Shown here piece after piece: positions 1-5,744 of a DNA stretch of 5,744 bases. The stretch is from an uncultured Ruminococcus sp. (GTDB taxonomy: Bacteria; Bacillota; Clostridia; Oscillospirales; CAG-272), in assembly GCA_902803255.1 (NCBI GenBank), contig CADCPG010000190.1, forward strand, positions 1-5,744, written 5' to 3'. The notes under the pieces were generated by a model that saw only the letters and a program-made list of their open reading frames with translations, had not been told where the DNA came from and ran no database searches. The position numbers and the translations under genes were made by a program. Every line of letters begins with the position of its first letter. Positions within the stretch are counted from its first letter, which is position 1.

Positions 1-990
1 GGTGTTCGTCGTCAGCGCCTCTCTTACCGCGTGGTACACGCACTCGAACACCGGGCGTTCGTTCGAGAATTTGACCTCGAGCTTCGCGGGGTGCACGTTC
101 ACGTCGACCGCCTCCGGCCGTATGTCGATGAAGAGCGCGCAGGACGGGAACTTCTCGGGCGGTATGTACGACGTGTACGCCTGCTCGAGCGCCGCCTGCA
201 CCGTGCGGCTCTTGATGTATCTGCGGTTTATGAAGAAATTCTGCCACGTGCGGCTGGCTCTAGGCATGTCGGGCGACGATATATACCCGTACGTACGGAT
301 GCCTCCGAGCTCGGTATCGACCTTCAGCATCTTCTCTGCCTGCTCTTTGCCGTATACCGCGCGCATGACCGACGACAGTCTGCCGTCGCCCGGCGTTTCG
401 AGCCTTATGACGCCGTCGGATATGACCCTGAACGCTATCTCGGGGTGCGACAGCGCGATCTTCTCGACCGTCGCCACTACCGCCGCCGCTTCGGTGATGT
501 CGCGCTTGAGGAACTTGAGGCGCGCCGGCACGTTCGCGAACAGATTCTCGACGATGACGGTCGTGCCGTCTCTCGCCCCCTGTTCGTTCACCTCGCCGAC
601 CCTTCCCGAGTTCACCTCGATCGACGCCCCCATGGCGCTGTCCTTTATCTTCGAGATGATCCTCAGGTCGGAGACCGAGCCGATAGCCGCGAGCGCCTCG
701 CCGCGGAAACCGAGCGTCATGATGCTGCCGAGGTCGGCAGCCTCCTTTATCTTGCTCGTCGCGTGGCGCTTCACCGCGAGCGGAAGGTCCTCGGGGAGGA
801 TACCTGACCCGTTGTCGGTCACCCTCATATAGAGGACGCCTCCGCGCTGGATCTCTACCGTTATGCGGTCGGCATGCGCGTCTATCGAGTTTTCGGCGAG
901 CTCCTTTATGACCGACGCCGGCCTGTCGACGACCTCGCCGGCGGCGATGAGGTTCGCCACCTCAAAGCTCAGCAGATTGATCTTTCCCAT
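1..990 (-). CDS. mutL: DNA mismatch repair protein MutL, N-terminal 330 residues (3' end outside window)
   Basis: MutL is the ATP-driven matchmaker of mismatch repair: it is recruited by mismatch-bound MutS and passes the signal to strand incision and removal. The reading frame is open from an ATG at 990 to the left edge with no stop. It has the full GHKL ATPase signature: NLIAAGEVVDRPASV (13-27), the KELAENSIDA segment with probable catalytic Glu30 and Mg-binding Asn34, DNGSGI (59-64), HATSKI (76-81) and GFRGEAL (94-100). The second ribosomal-S5-like half ends in VDVNVHPAKLEVKF (295-308), whose Lys303 matches the ATP-contacting lysine of the family. Position 32 is Ala where Val is usual. The start is fixed by the family-typical MGKI N-terminus. 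The linker, the dimerisation domain and any DQHA-type endonuclease motif lie outside the window, so nicking activity cannot be judged. It follows mutS by 59 bp. Confidence 0.97.
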   Translation of the reverse strand, partial: MGKINLLSFEVANLIAAGEVVDRPASVIKELAENSIDAHADRITVEIQRGGVLYMRVTDNGSGILPEDLPLAVKRHATSKIKEAADLGSIMTLGFRGEALAAIGSVSDLRIISKIKDSAMGASIEVNSGRVGEVNEQGARDGTTVIVENLFANVPARLKFLKRDITEAAAVVATVEKIALSHPEIAFRVISDGVIRLETPGDGRLSSVMRAVYGKEQAEKMLKVDTELGGIRTYGYISSPDMPRASRTWQNFFINRRYIKSRTVQAALEQAYTSYIPPEKFPSCALFIDIRPEAVDVNVHPAKLEVKFSNERPVFECVYHAVREALTTNT

Positions 991-1049
991 TCTCCGTATA
1001 CCGGATCCTTCCCTGTCTCCGTGCCGGCGTAATCATTCCGCAAGCACCT
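991..1049 (-). promoter_or_regulatory. mutS-mutL intergenic leader with unusual ribosome-site placement
   Basis: This 59 bp gap contains no promoter or terminator that I can support. Two Shine-Dalgarno-like cores are present. GGAG (992-995) ends one base before the mutL ATG, which is too close for normal use. AAGGA (1006-1010) lies 15 bases upstream, which is longer than usual. An in-frame stop (TGA, 1033-1035) lies upstream with no ATG, GTG or TTG between it and 990, so no longer in-frame start explains the spacing. mutL is probably translated from the mutS transcript, either inefficiently or with coupling help. Confidence 0.5.
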
Positions 1050-3626
1050 TTATCTCAGTCTTTTCTGCAGTTCGAAAAGGAGGTTGAGCGCCTCGACGGG
1101 CGACATGTTGTTGAGGTCGGCGGCCCGTATGTCGTCGATCACGCCCCCGTTTATCACCTCACCGATGTCGATCGCCGAGTCGTCCGCCCCGCGCGACGGC
1201 CGCTCCTCGGGCCGCGCCTTCAGCATCTCCTCGAGGATCTCGCCCGCCCGCTTTATCACCTCGCGCGGCACGCCGGCCAGCTTCGCGACCTCTATGCCGT
1301 AGCTGTCGTCGGTGGCTCCCGGCACTATCTTGCGCAGGAAGACGATGTCGCCGCCCTTTTTCCTCGCGGCGATATTGTAGTTGACGATCCCCTCGCAGTC
1401 GTCGGCCATCGACGTAAGCTCGTGGTAGTGCGTCGCGAAGAGCGTCTTGGCGCCGACCTTTTTGCTGTATGTGTACTCGAGTATCGCCTTCGCGATGCTC
1501 ATGCCGTCATATGTCGAAGTCCCGCGGCCGACCTCGTCGTATACGATCAGGCTGTCGGGAGTCGCAGAGCGCAGGATCGACGCCACCTCGTTCATCTCGA
1601 GCATGAAGGTCGACTGTCCCGAGGCGAGGTCGTCGGATGCCCCGACTCTCGTGAAGACACGGTCGGTGACGCACATGTCTGCCGACGACGCCGGCACGAA
1701 CGAGCCGATCTGCGTCATCACGGCGATCAGTGCGACCTGGCGCATATATGTGGATTTGCCCGCCATATTCGGTCCGGTGATGATCATCACCCGGTTCTTT
1801 TTCATGTCGAGCACCGTGTCGTTCGGCACGAATCCGGCGTTTTTCGTGAATTTCTCGACGACGGGATGACGGCCGTCGCGTATAGTGATGCGGCGCTCGC
1901 CGTTGAGCGACGGACAGACGTAGCCTCCCGCCGACGCCGCTTCGGCAAGCGAGCAGTAGACGTCGAGCTGAGCCAGCATCGAAGCCGCCTTCCGCAGGCG
2001 GGCAGCCTCGGCAGCGACCCTGTTCCGGATGTCGCAGAAGATGTCGTATTCAGCGGCGCAGAGCCTGTCGCCCGCTCCGAGCACCTTCGACTCCATCTCC
2101 TTCAGTTCGCCGGTTATATACCTTTCGGCGTTCGTCAGAGTCTGTTTTCTGATATAGCGTTCGGGTACCAGGTCACGGAAGGAGTTCGTCACCTCGAGAT
2201 AGTACCCGAAGACGCGGTTGTATCCGATACGCAGCGACTTGATGCCTGTCGCCTCGCGCTCCTTCTCGGCCTCCTTTTCGATCCAGTCGCGTCCGCCCGA
2301 CACTATGTCGCGCAGGCTGTCGACCTCCTCTGACCATCCGGAGGCGATCATTCCGCCGTCTCTGACCGAGAAAGGCGGGTCCTCGACGATACTGCGGTCG
2401 ATGAGATCGCGCACGTCATCGAGGCCGTCGGACGAATCCCTGACGGCGGCCAGCTCCTCTGACCTGCAGTCCGCAAGCAGTTCCTTCACCGCCGGCACCG
2501 CGGCGAGCGACGCCGCCACGGCACGGAGGTCGCGCGCGCCGGCGCTGCCGTATTCTATCCTTGTGGTCAGCCTCTCGAGATCCATGACCGGCGAGAGCGC
2601 CGCGGCTATGTCGGCGCGAAGATCGGGGCGCTCGACGAGTTCGGATACCGCGCTCTGGCGCCGGGTGATCCTTGTCACGTTCAGCAGCGGGTGCTCCACC
2701 CAGAAGCGGAGGAGCCTTGCTCCGGGAGCGGTCTTTGTCCTGTCGAGGACCCAGAGCAGCGAGCCCTTCTTTTCTCCCGAGCGGAGCGCCTCGGTCAGCT
2801 CGAGATTCCGTCTCGTCGACAGATCGAGCTGCATGTAAAGGCTGCGCTCGTAGATATTCAGATCCTTGATATAGGAAATATCCGATTTGTGAGTCTCTTT
2901 GATGTAAGACAGCAGCGCGCCTATCGACGATATCAGCAGCGGCCGCTCAAGGTCGGACTTTCCGAGCAGCGCTCCGAACTGCGACACCGCCGCTTCCGCC
3001 GCGGCGGAGGGCTCGAAGTACTCCGCCCTGTCCTCGACGGTCTGCGCGCCGAGCCTGTCGGTCACAAAGGACGGCAGCCCGCGGAGCGACTGCACCGGGC
3101 GGTTTATCAGGATCTCCTTCGGCATATAGGTGCCGAGCTCGTTCATAAGCTGCTGTACGAAGTCTCTGCCGTCGATGACGGTGGCGAGCACGCTGCCGGT
3201 CGATACGTCGGCGAAGGCCAGACCGCATCCGCCGTCGCCCGCCGCCACCGACGCGAGGTAGTTGTTCCTGTTCTCGCTCAGCATGTCGGCCTCGAGTACT
3301 GTGCCGGCGGTGATTATCCTGACGACCTCGCGCCGCACCAGGCCTTTGGCCGCGGCGGGGTCCTCGGTCTGCTCGCACACGGCGACCTTATATCCCTTTT
3401 CGATGAGCTTCGCGATGTATGTGTCGGCGCTGTGGAAGGGAACGCCGCACATCGGGGCGCGCTCGGCCTCTCCGCAGTCGCGGCCGGTGAGAGTGAGATC
3501 GAGCTCCCTCGACGCCGTCAGAGCGTCGTCAAAGAACATCTCGTAGAAATCCCCGAGACGGTAAAACAGCAGGTAGTTCTTATACTGATCCTTTATCTTG
3601 AAATACTGCTCCATCATTGGGCTCAC
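1050..3626 (-). CDS. mutS: DNA mismatch repair protein MutS
   Basis: MutS scans DNA for mismatches and small loops, then becomes an ATP-bound sliding clamp that recruits MutL. At 858 residues it is a full-length MutS1. The mismatch-reading domain carries GDFYEMF (25-31), with the Phe27-x-Glu29 wedge. The connector, core/lever and clamp domains follow, the clamp around 460-520 with RIGYNRVFGYYLEVT. The ABC ATPase has Walker A GPNMAGKST (618-626), the GASDDLASGQSTFMLEM signature (662-678), Walker B LIVYDEVGRGTST (693-705) and the switch histidine of ATHYHEL (731-737). The C-terminal helical part ends with the conserved MSPVEALNLLFELQKRLR. The linker before it (about 801-838) lacks the glutamine-led beta-clamp peptide expected in bacterial MutS. 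The GTG start at 3626 is preferred over ATG codons at 3617 and 3614 because AGAGGTG lies 7 bases before it. No frameshift or missing catalytic residue is seen. Confidence 0.98.
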   Translation of the reverse strand: MSPMMEQYFKIKDQYKNYLLFYRLGDFYEMFFDDALTASRELDLTLTGRDCGEAERAPMCGVPFHSADTYIAKLIEKGYKVAVCEQTEDPAAAKGLVRREVVRIITAGTVLEADMLSENRNNYLASVAAGDGGCGLAFADVSTGSVLATVIDGRDFVQQLMNELGTYMPKEILINRPVQSLRGLPSFVTDRLGAQTVEDRAEYFEPSAAAEAAVSQFGALLGKSDLERPLLISSIGALLSYIKETHKSDISYIKDLNIYERSLYMQLDLSTRRNLELTEALRSGEKKGSLLWVLDRTKTAPGARLLRFWVEHPLLNVTRITRRQSAVSELVERPDLRADIAAALSPVMDLERLTTRIEYGSAGARDLRAVAASLAAVPAVKELLADCRSEELAAVRDSSDGLDDVRDLIDRSIVEDPPFSVRDGGMIASGWSEEVDSLRDIVSGGRDWIEKEAEKEREATGIKSLRIGYNRVFGYYLEVTNSFRDLVPERYIRKQTLTNAERYITGELKEMESKVLGAGDRLCAAEYDIFCDIRNRVAAEAARLRKAASMLAQLDVYCSLAEAASAGGYVCPSLNGERRITIRDGRHPVVEKFTKNAGFVPNDTVLDMKKNRVMIITGPNMAGKSTYMRQVALIAVMTQIGSFVPASSADMCVTDRVFTRVGASDDLASGQSTFMLEMNEVASILRSATPDSLIVYDEVGRGTSTYDGMSIAKAILEYTYSKKVGAKTLFATHYHELTSMADDCEGIVNYNIAARKKGGDIVFLRKIVPGATDDSYGIEVAKLAGVPREVIKRAGEILEEMLKARPEERPSRGADDSAIDIGEVINGGVIDDIRAADLNNMSPVEALNLLFELQKRLR

Positions 3627-3633
3627 GGCAGCT

Positions 3634-3640
3634 CACCTCT
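3634..3640 (-). promoter_or_regulatory. Ribosome binding site that decides the GTG start of mutS
   Basis: AGAGGTG on the minus strand ends 7 bases before the GTG at 3626, which is normal spacing. The in-frame ATG at 3617 would lie 16 bases away and the one at 3614 further still. The site therefore favours the rarer GTG codon as the true start, giving an N-terminus VSPMMEQY (initiator read as Met). Confidence 0.8.
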
Positions 3641-3698
3641 TTCAGTCAGTCATATACGTCCGGGCATCGGCCGTCATCCGGGGCGTCGCCCGTTCATC

Positions 3699-4109
3699 TC
3701 AGCGGGACGAGCAGCCTCCGCAGGTGGAGCAGTCACCTGTGCATCTCCCGCCCTGCTCTTCACCGTCATCCGTCATGGCTCTGATCATCGCGCCGTTTAT
3801 ATCCTCCACAAGGGCGCTGAGAGCTCCTCTGGCGGCCTCGAACCTCTCGTAGGTGTCAGACCTCGAGATGATGCCGTAAAGCTCGTCTATGCGCTTTTTC
3901 AGGGCCTCTGTGAGGTCAGGGTCGGGCAGCGGGAGGGTCTGCGCGTTCGCGAGAGCCTGCTGCTGCACGGAATACTCGGTCAGCGCCGCCTGAAGTTCGG
4001 CGTCCTTTCCGTACTCGGCCTCGGCGAGCCGGTATTCGCGCATCACGTCAGATACCTTTATCGCCGCGCCAATCGAGGCCGCCGCGGCTAGCATTTCAGT
4101 CTTTGTCAT
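3699..4109 (-). CDS. YlbF/YmcA-family protein, RicA-like, with a four-cysteine C-terminal tail
   Basis: This 136-residue soluble, mostly helical protein has the Com_YlbF (DUF964) pattern: an N-terminal helix, a charged YRLAEAEYGKDAELQ segment (26-40), and further helices to about residue 112. No signal peptide or membrane segment is visible. In B. subtilis, YmcA (RicA), YlbF (RicF) and YaaT (RicT) form a complex that carries [4Fe-4S] clusters, assists RNase Y in mRNA processing, and affects competence, sporulation and biofilm formation. ymcA lies directly after miaB (ymcB) there, as this gene does here, so I favour RicA over RicF by position. The tail holds Cys123, 127, 130 and 133 (C-x3-C-x2-C-x2-C) flanked by Gly and Ser, which suggests metal or Fe-S binding. 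The ATG start has only a weak, purine-rich AGAAG leader. The family call is firm. Assignment as the RicA orthologue, and its function here, are inference. Confidence 0.85.
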   Translation of the reverse strand: MTKTEMLAAAASIGAAIKVSDVMREYRLAEAEYGKDAELQAALTEYSVQQQALANAQTLPLPDPDLTEALKKRIDELYGIISRSDTYERFEAARGALSALVEDINGAMIRAMTDDGEEQGGRCTGDCSTCGGCSSR

Positions 4110-4226
4110 TTGTTTCTGTTCTTCTTTCCGTATCCGTCTGCCGGATAATACTTCTATTTCGTATCGCTGTGTCGCTGCAGCTATGGCGGGCGCTCTTTGC
4201 CGCCGGATGTTCCGTCCGCGATGCGC
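4110..4226 (-). other. miaB to ricA-like intergenic gap (117 bp)
   Basis: No gene fits here. The ricA-like start is preceded by a purine-rich stretch (GGAAAGAAGAACAG, 4116-4129) rather than a clear Shine-Dalgarno site. A GGCGG/CCGCC inverted repeat sits near the miaB end but is not followed by a T run, so it is not an intrinsic terminator. A TATTAT hexamer (4145-4150) has one mismatch from a -10 box, but only a poor -35 candidate (GCGACA at 19 bp) precedes it. A second internal promoter is possible but weakly supported. Confidence 0.4.
4131..4147 (-). repeat. Perfect 6-bp inverted repeat (hairpin) upstream of the ricA-like gene
   Basis: On the minus strand TATCCG, a 5-base loop GCAGA, and CGGATA form a perfect stem 21 bases before the ATG at 4109. 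No T run follows, so it is not a terminator. In a miaB-ricA transcript it would fold just upstream of the ribosome-loading region, where it could affect translation or RNA stability. It may also be chance, given its short stem. Confidence 0.45.
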
Positions 4227-5639
4227 TCAGATCTTTTCGGCGAGTTCGCCTTCGAGCACGAAAGCCCCGGTCCCCGTGACTTTCACTTTCACGAAGATCC
4301 CTTCGGGAACGGTCTCCCGTATATGCAGTAGCTTTCCGCCCTCGGTCCGGCACTCGGTCACCGAAGGGTCGGTCCTGCTTCTCCCGCATGTCAGCACGCG
4401 GATCTCGCGCCCCTTGTACGCCGCGTTCTTTTCGGCCGAGATCCCGGTCTGCAGCTCGAGCAGCCTCTGCATCCGCTCTCCGGCGGTCGCAGGATCGACC
4501 GCTCCTCCGAACGTCGCGGCGGGAGTTCCCGCTCTCGGCGAATATATGAACGAGAAGACCATGTCGAATCCCGCCTCCCGAAGAAGGCTCAGCGTATCCT
4601 CGAAATCGGCTTCGGTCTCACCGGGAAAGCCCACGATTATGTCGGTCGACACGACGCACCCCGGTATCCTCTCTTTGATCAGCCGGAGCGTATCCATGTA
4701 TTTTTCCCTTGTGTATCCGCGGTTCATCGCGCGCAGTACGGCGTCGCTGCCCGACTGCGCGGGCAGATGGAACTGCCTCGCGACATGACGTCCCCCGGCC
4801 ATGGCGTCGATGAGCTCCGGCGTCGCGTCCTTCGGATGGCTCGTCATGAAGCGCAGGAGGAAGTCGCCGTCGATGCCGTCGGCACGACGGAGGAGCCCGG
4901 TGAAATCGCACTCGAAGGAACACCCTCTCCCGTACGAATTGACGTTCTGTCCGAGCAGCGTGATGTCCCTGTACCCGCGTGCGACGAGATCGCGAACTTC
5001 TCCGATGACGGCGTCGGGCTCGCGGCTGCGCTCCCGCCCTCTCACATACGGCACTATGCAGTAGGTGCAGAAGTTGTTGCAGCCGTACATGATACTGACC
5101 CAGGCTCTGTACGACGATCCCCTCCCGCTCGGCATTATCTCGGGGACCGGGGGCTCGTCAGGCGGGAGCCTGAACACCCGCCGGCCGCCCTTCAGCCGGC
5201 CGAGCAGCAGCGAGGGAAAGAGATGGAGGTCTGATGTCCCGAACGAAAAATCGACATACGGGTAACTGCGCTTCAGCTGGTCCGCGCGCCTGCCCTGCGA
5301 CACCATGCAGCCGCACACCGCAATTATGACCGACGGGTCGGCGGCCTTGAGGTGCTTGTACTGGCCGATGACCGACAGCGCACGCTTCTCGGCGTGCTCC
5401 CTGACCGCGCAGGTGTTCACCACGATCAGCGACGCCCCCTCGGGACGGTCAAGGATCTCGTATCCCATCGACTCCGCCATGCCGGCGATCTTTTCGCTGT
5501 CGGCTTCGTTCTGCTGACATCCGAATGTGCGGATATAGACACCCGGGCGGCGTCCGCCCGCGCCGGCGAGCTCACGCACGCCTTCGACGTCCGCGAAGTA
5601 TTTTCTTTCCTCTTCGGGAGAGAGTTTGATATCGCGCAT
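4227..5639 (-). CDS. miaB: tRNA-2-methylthio-N6-dimethylallyladenosine synthase MiaB
   Basis: MiaB is a cytoplasmic radical-SAM methylthiotransferase that converts i6A to ms2i6A at position 37 of tRNAs reading UNN codons, stabilising codon-anticodon pairing. The 470 residues hold all three expected parts. The N-terminal UPF0004 domain has the auxiliary [4Fe-4S] ligands Cys41 (TFGCQQNEADSE), Cys77 (NTCAVREHAEKRA) and Cys111 (CGCM). The radical-SAM domain has Cys187-x3-Cys191-x2-Cys194 in YGCNNFCTYC, followed by PYVRGRERSR, LLGQNVNSYG and LPAQSGSD. A TRAM RNA-binding domain spans about 405-468. The pattern is MiaB rather than RimO or MtaB: the VRGRERSR and GQNVNSYG motifs fit MiaB best. The ATG start at 5639 has GGAGG 11 bases upstream. 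It is the first gene after a strong promoter. The substrate-making enzyme MiaA is not in the window. Confidence 0.97.
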   Translation of the reverse strand: MRDIKLSPEEERKYFADVEGVRELAGAGGRRPGVYIRTFGCQQNEADSEKIAGMAESMGYEILDRPEGASLIVVNTCAVREHAEKRALSVIGQYKHLKAADPSVIIAVCGCMVSQGRRADQLKRSYPYVDFSFGTSDLHLFPSLLLGRLKGGRRVFRLPPDEPPVPEIMPSGRGSSYRAWVSIMYGCNNFCTYCIVPYVRGRERSREPDAVIGEVRDLVARGYRDITLLGQNVNSYGRGCSFECDFTGLLRRADGIDGDFLLRFMTSHPKDATPELIDAMAGGRHVARQFHLPAQSGSDAVLRAMNRGYTREKYMDTLRLIKERIPGCVVSTDIIVGFPGETEADFEDTLSLLREAGFDMVFSFIYSPRAGTPAATFGGAVDPATAGERMQRLLELQTGISAEKNAAYKGREIRVLTCGRSRTDPSVTECRTEGGKLLHIRETVPEGIFVKVKVTGTGAFVLEGELAEKI

Positions 5640-5650
5640 TCCCGTGACCG

Positions 5651-5655
5651 CCTCC
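5651..5655 (-). promoter_or_regulatory. Ribosome binding site of miaB
   Basis: GGAGG on the minus strand lies 11 bases before the miaB ATG at 5639. The core is a strong match to the anti-Shine-Dalgarno sequence, with slightly long spacing. No other in-frame start is needed. Confidence 0.7.
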
Positions 5656-5667
5656 GTATAAAAATAC

Positions 5668-5680
5668 AGTATATTATACT
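5668..5680. repeat. 13-base palindrome overlapping the -10 box
   Basis: AGTATA, one centre base (5674), then TATACT form a perfect odd-length palindrome covering the -10 hexamer and the bases on both sides. Its position would suit a repressor site. It lies in AT-rich DNA and contains the consensus TATAAT, so low complexity may explain it. Confidence 0.35.
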
Positions 5681-5702
5681 ATATTTTACCGCGGTGTGTC
5701 AA
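5673..5702 (-). promoter_or_regulatory. Consensus sigma-A promoter of the miaB-led gene set
   Basis: On the minus strand TTGACA (5697-5702) and TATAAT (5673-5678) both match the housekeeping sigma consensus exactly, with an 18 bp spacer. They sit in a strikingly AT-rich island (about 5656-5689) inside GC-rich DNA. Initiation would fall near 5665-5666, giving a leader of about 26 bases before the miaB ATG. This leaves no room for a riboswitch or attenuator. With no convincing terminator downstream, it may drive all four genes. Confidence 0.88.
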
Positions 5703-5744
5703 GAACGAATGGATACTTTGGTGTCCTGCCGCCCGCATACGGGA

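Noticed and set aside
2..832. Two overlapping open frames on the plus strand (276 and 258 codons) at the left end
   Set aside because: Both are antisense to mutL, whose ATPase motifs are unmistakable. Neither antisense product resembles a protein family I know.
1422..2333. 303-codon open frame on the plus strand inside mutS
   Set aside because: It mirrors conserved MutS coding sequence and has no recognisable domain of its own.
3642..3653. Three-codon reading frame (ATG ACT GAC TGA) upstream of mutS, suggesting a leader peptide
   Set aside because: It has no good ribosome site of its own and arises from a TGAC tandem repeat. There is no attenuator structure around it.
3681..3691. GGGC/GCCC inverted repeat in the gap before mutS, considered as a terminator
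   Set aside because: The stem is only 4 bp and no T run follows in the direction of transcription.
3711..3741. Resemblance of the RicA-like tail (C-x3-C-x2-C) to the radical-SAM cluster motif
   Set aside because: The protein is 136 residues and mostly helical, with the cysteines at the extreme C-terminus and no room for a radical-SAM barrel. Only the spacing is similar.
2691..4091. 466-codon open frame on the plus strand spanning the 5' part of mutS, the gap and the ricA-like gene
   Set aside because: It is antisense to two clearly real genes. Its translation is rich in Arg, His and Gly with no recognisable domain, and such long antisense frames are expected in GC-rich coding DNA.
4096..4389. 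97-codon minus-strand frame bridging the miaB end and the ricA-like start
   Set aside because: It overlaps conserved MiaB TRAM-domain sequence in another frame, is dominated by Arg, Asp and Ser, and has no supporting motif.
5732..5743. CCCG/CGGG inverted repeat at the right edge, considered as a terminator of an upstream gene
   Set aside because: The stem is 4 bp and no T run follows on the minus strand. On the plus strand the following bases lie outside the window.

Overview
The window is a conserved housekeeping block read entirely from the minus strand. In transcription order (right to left) it holds miaB (tRNA methylthiotransferase), a small YlbF/YmcA-family gene resembling ricA, mutS, and the first 330 codons of mutL, which runs off the left edge. 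I see no mobile element, CRISPR array, tRNA or rRNA.

Organism: the order miaB - ymcA(ricA) - mutS - mutL is the Bacillota arrangement known from Bacillus subtilis, where the spore-coat gene cotE lies between ymcA and mutS. Here cotE is absent and only 72 bp separate the two genes. The DNA is GC-rich (about 60% by eye, not counted), yet ATA (Ile) and AGG (Arg) codons are common. The MiaB first-cluster motif reads TFGCQQNEADSE. Together these suggest a GC-rich member of the Clostridia, perhaps Oscillospiraceae-like. This taxonomic call is inference.

Layout: 5640-5744 is the upstream region of miaB. It carries a sigma-A promoter with both hexamers at perfect consensus (TTGACA, 18 bp, TATAAT) in an AT-rich island, plus a GGAGG ribosome site. 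miaB occupies 5639-4227. A 117 bp gap holds a short perfect hairpin just before the ricA-like gene (4109-3699). After 72 bp comes mutS (3626-1050, GTG start with a good ribosome site), then 59 bp and mutL (990 to beyond 1). No gap holds a convincing intrinsic terminator, so a single miaB-ricA-mutS-mutL transcript is plausible. No gene-free stretch exceeds 300 bases.

How the genes relate: MutS and MutL are successive actors in DNA mismatch repair. MiaB makes the 2-methylthio modification on i6A37 of tRNAs. RicA-type proteins belong to the Fe-S-containing RicA/RicF/RicT (Y) complex that acts with RNase Y in B. subtilis. I found no evidence for an undescribed system. The points most worth checking are the four-cysteine tail of the RicA-like protein, the apparent loss of the beta-clamp motif from the MutS tail, and the odd ribosome-site placement at mutL.
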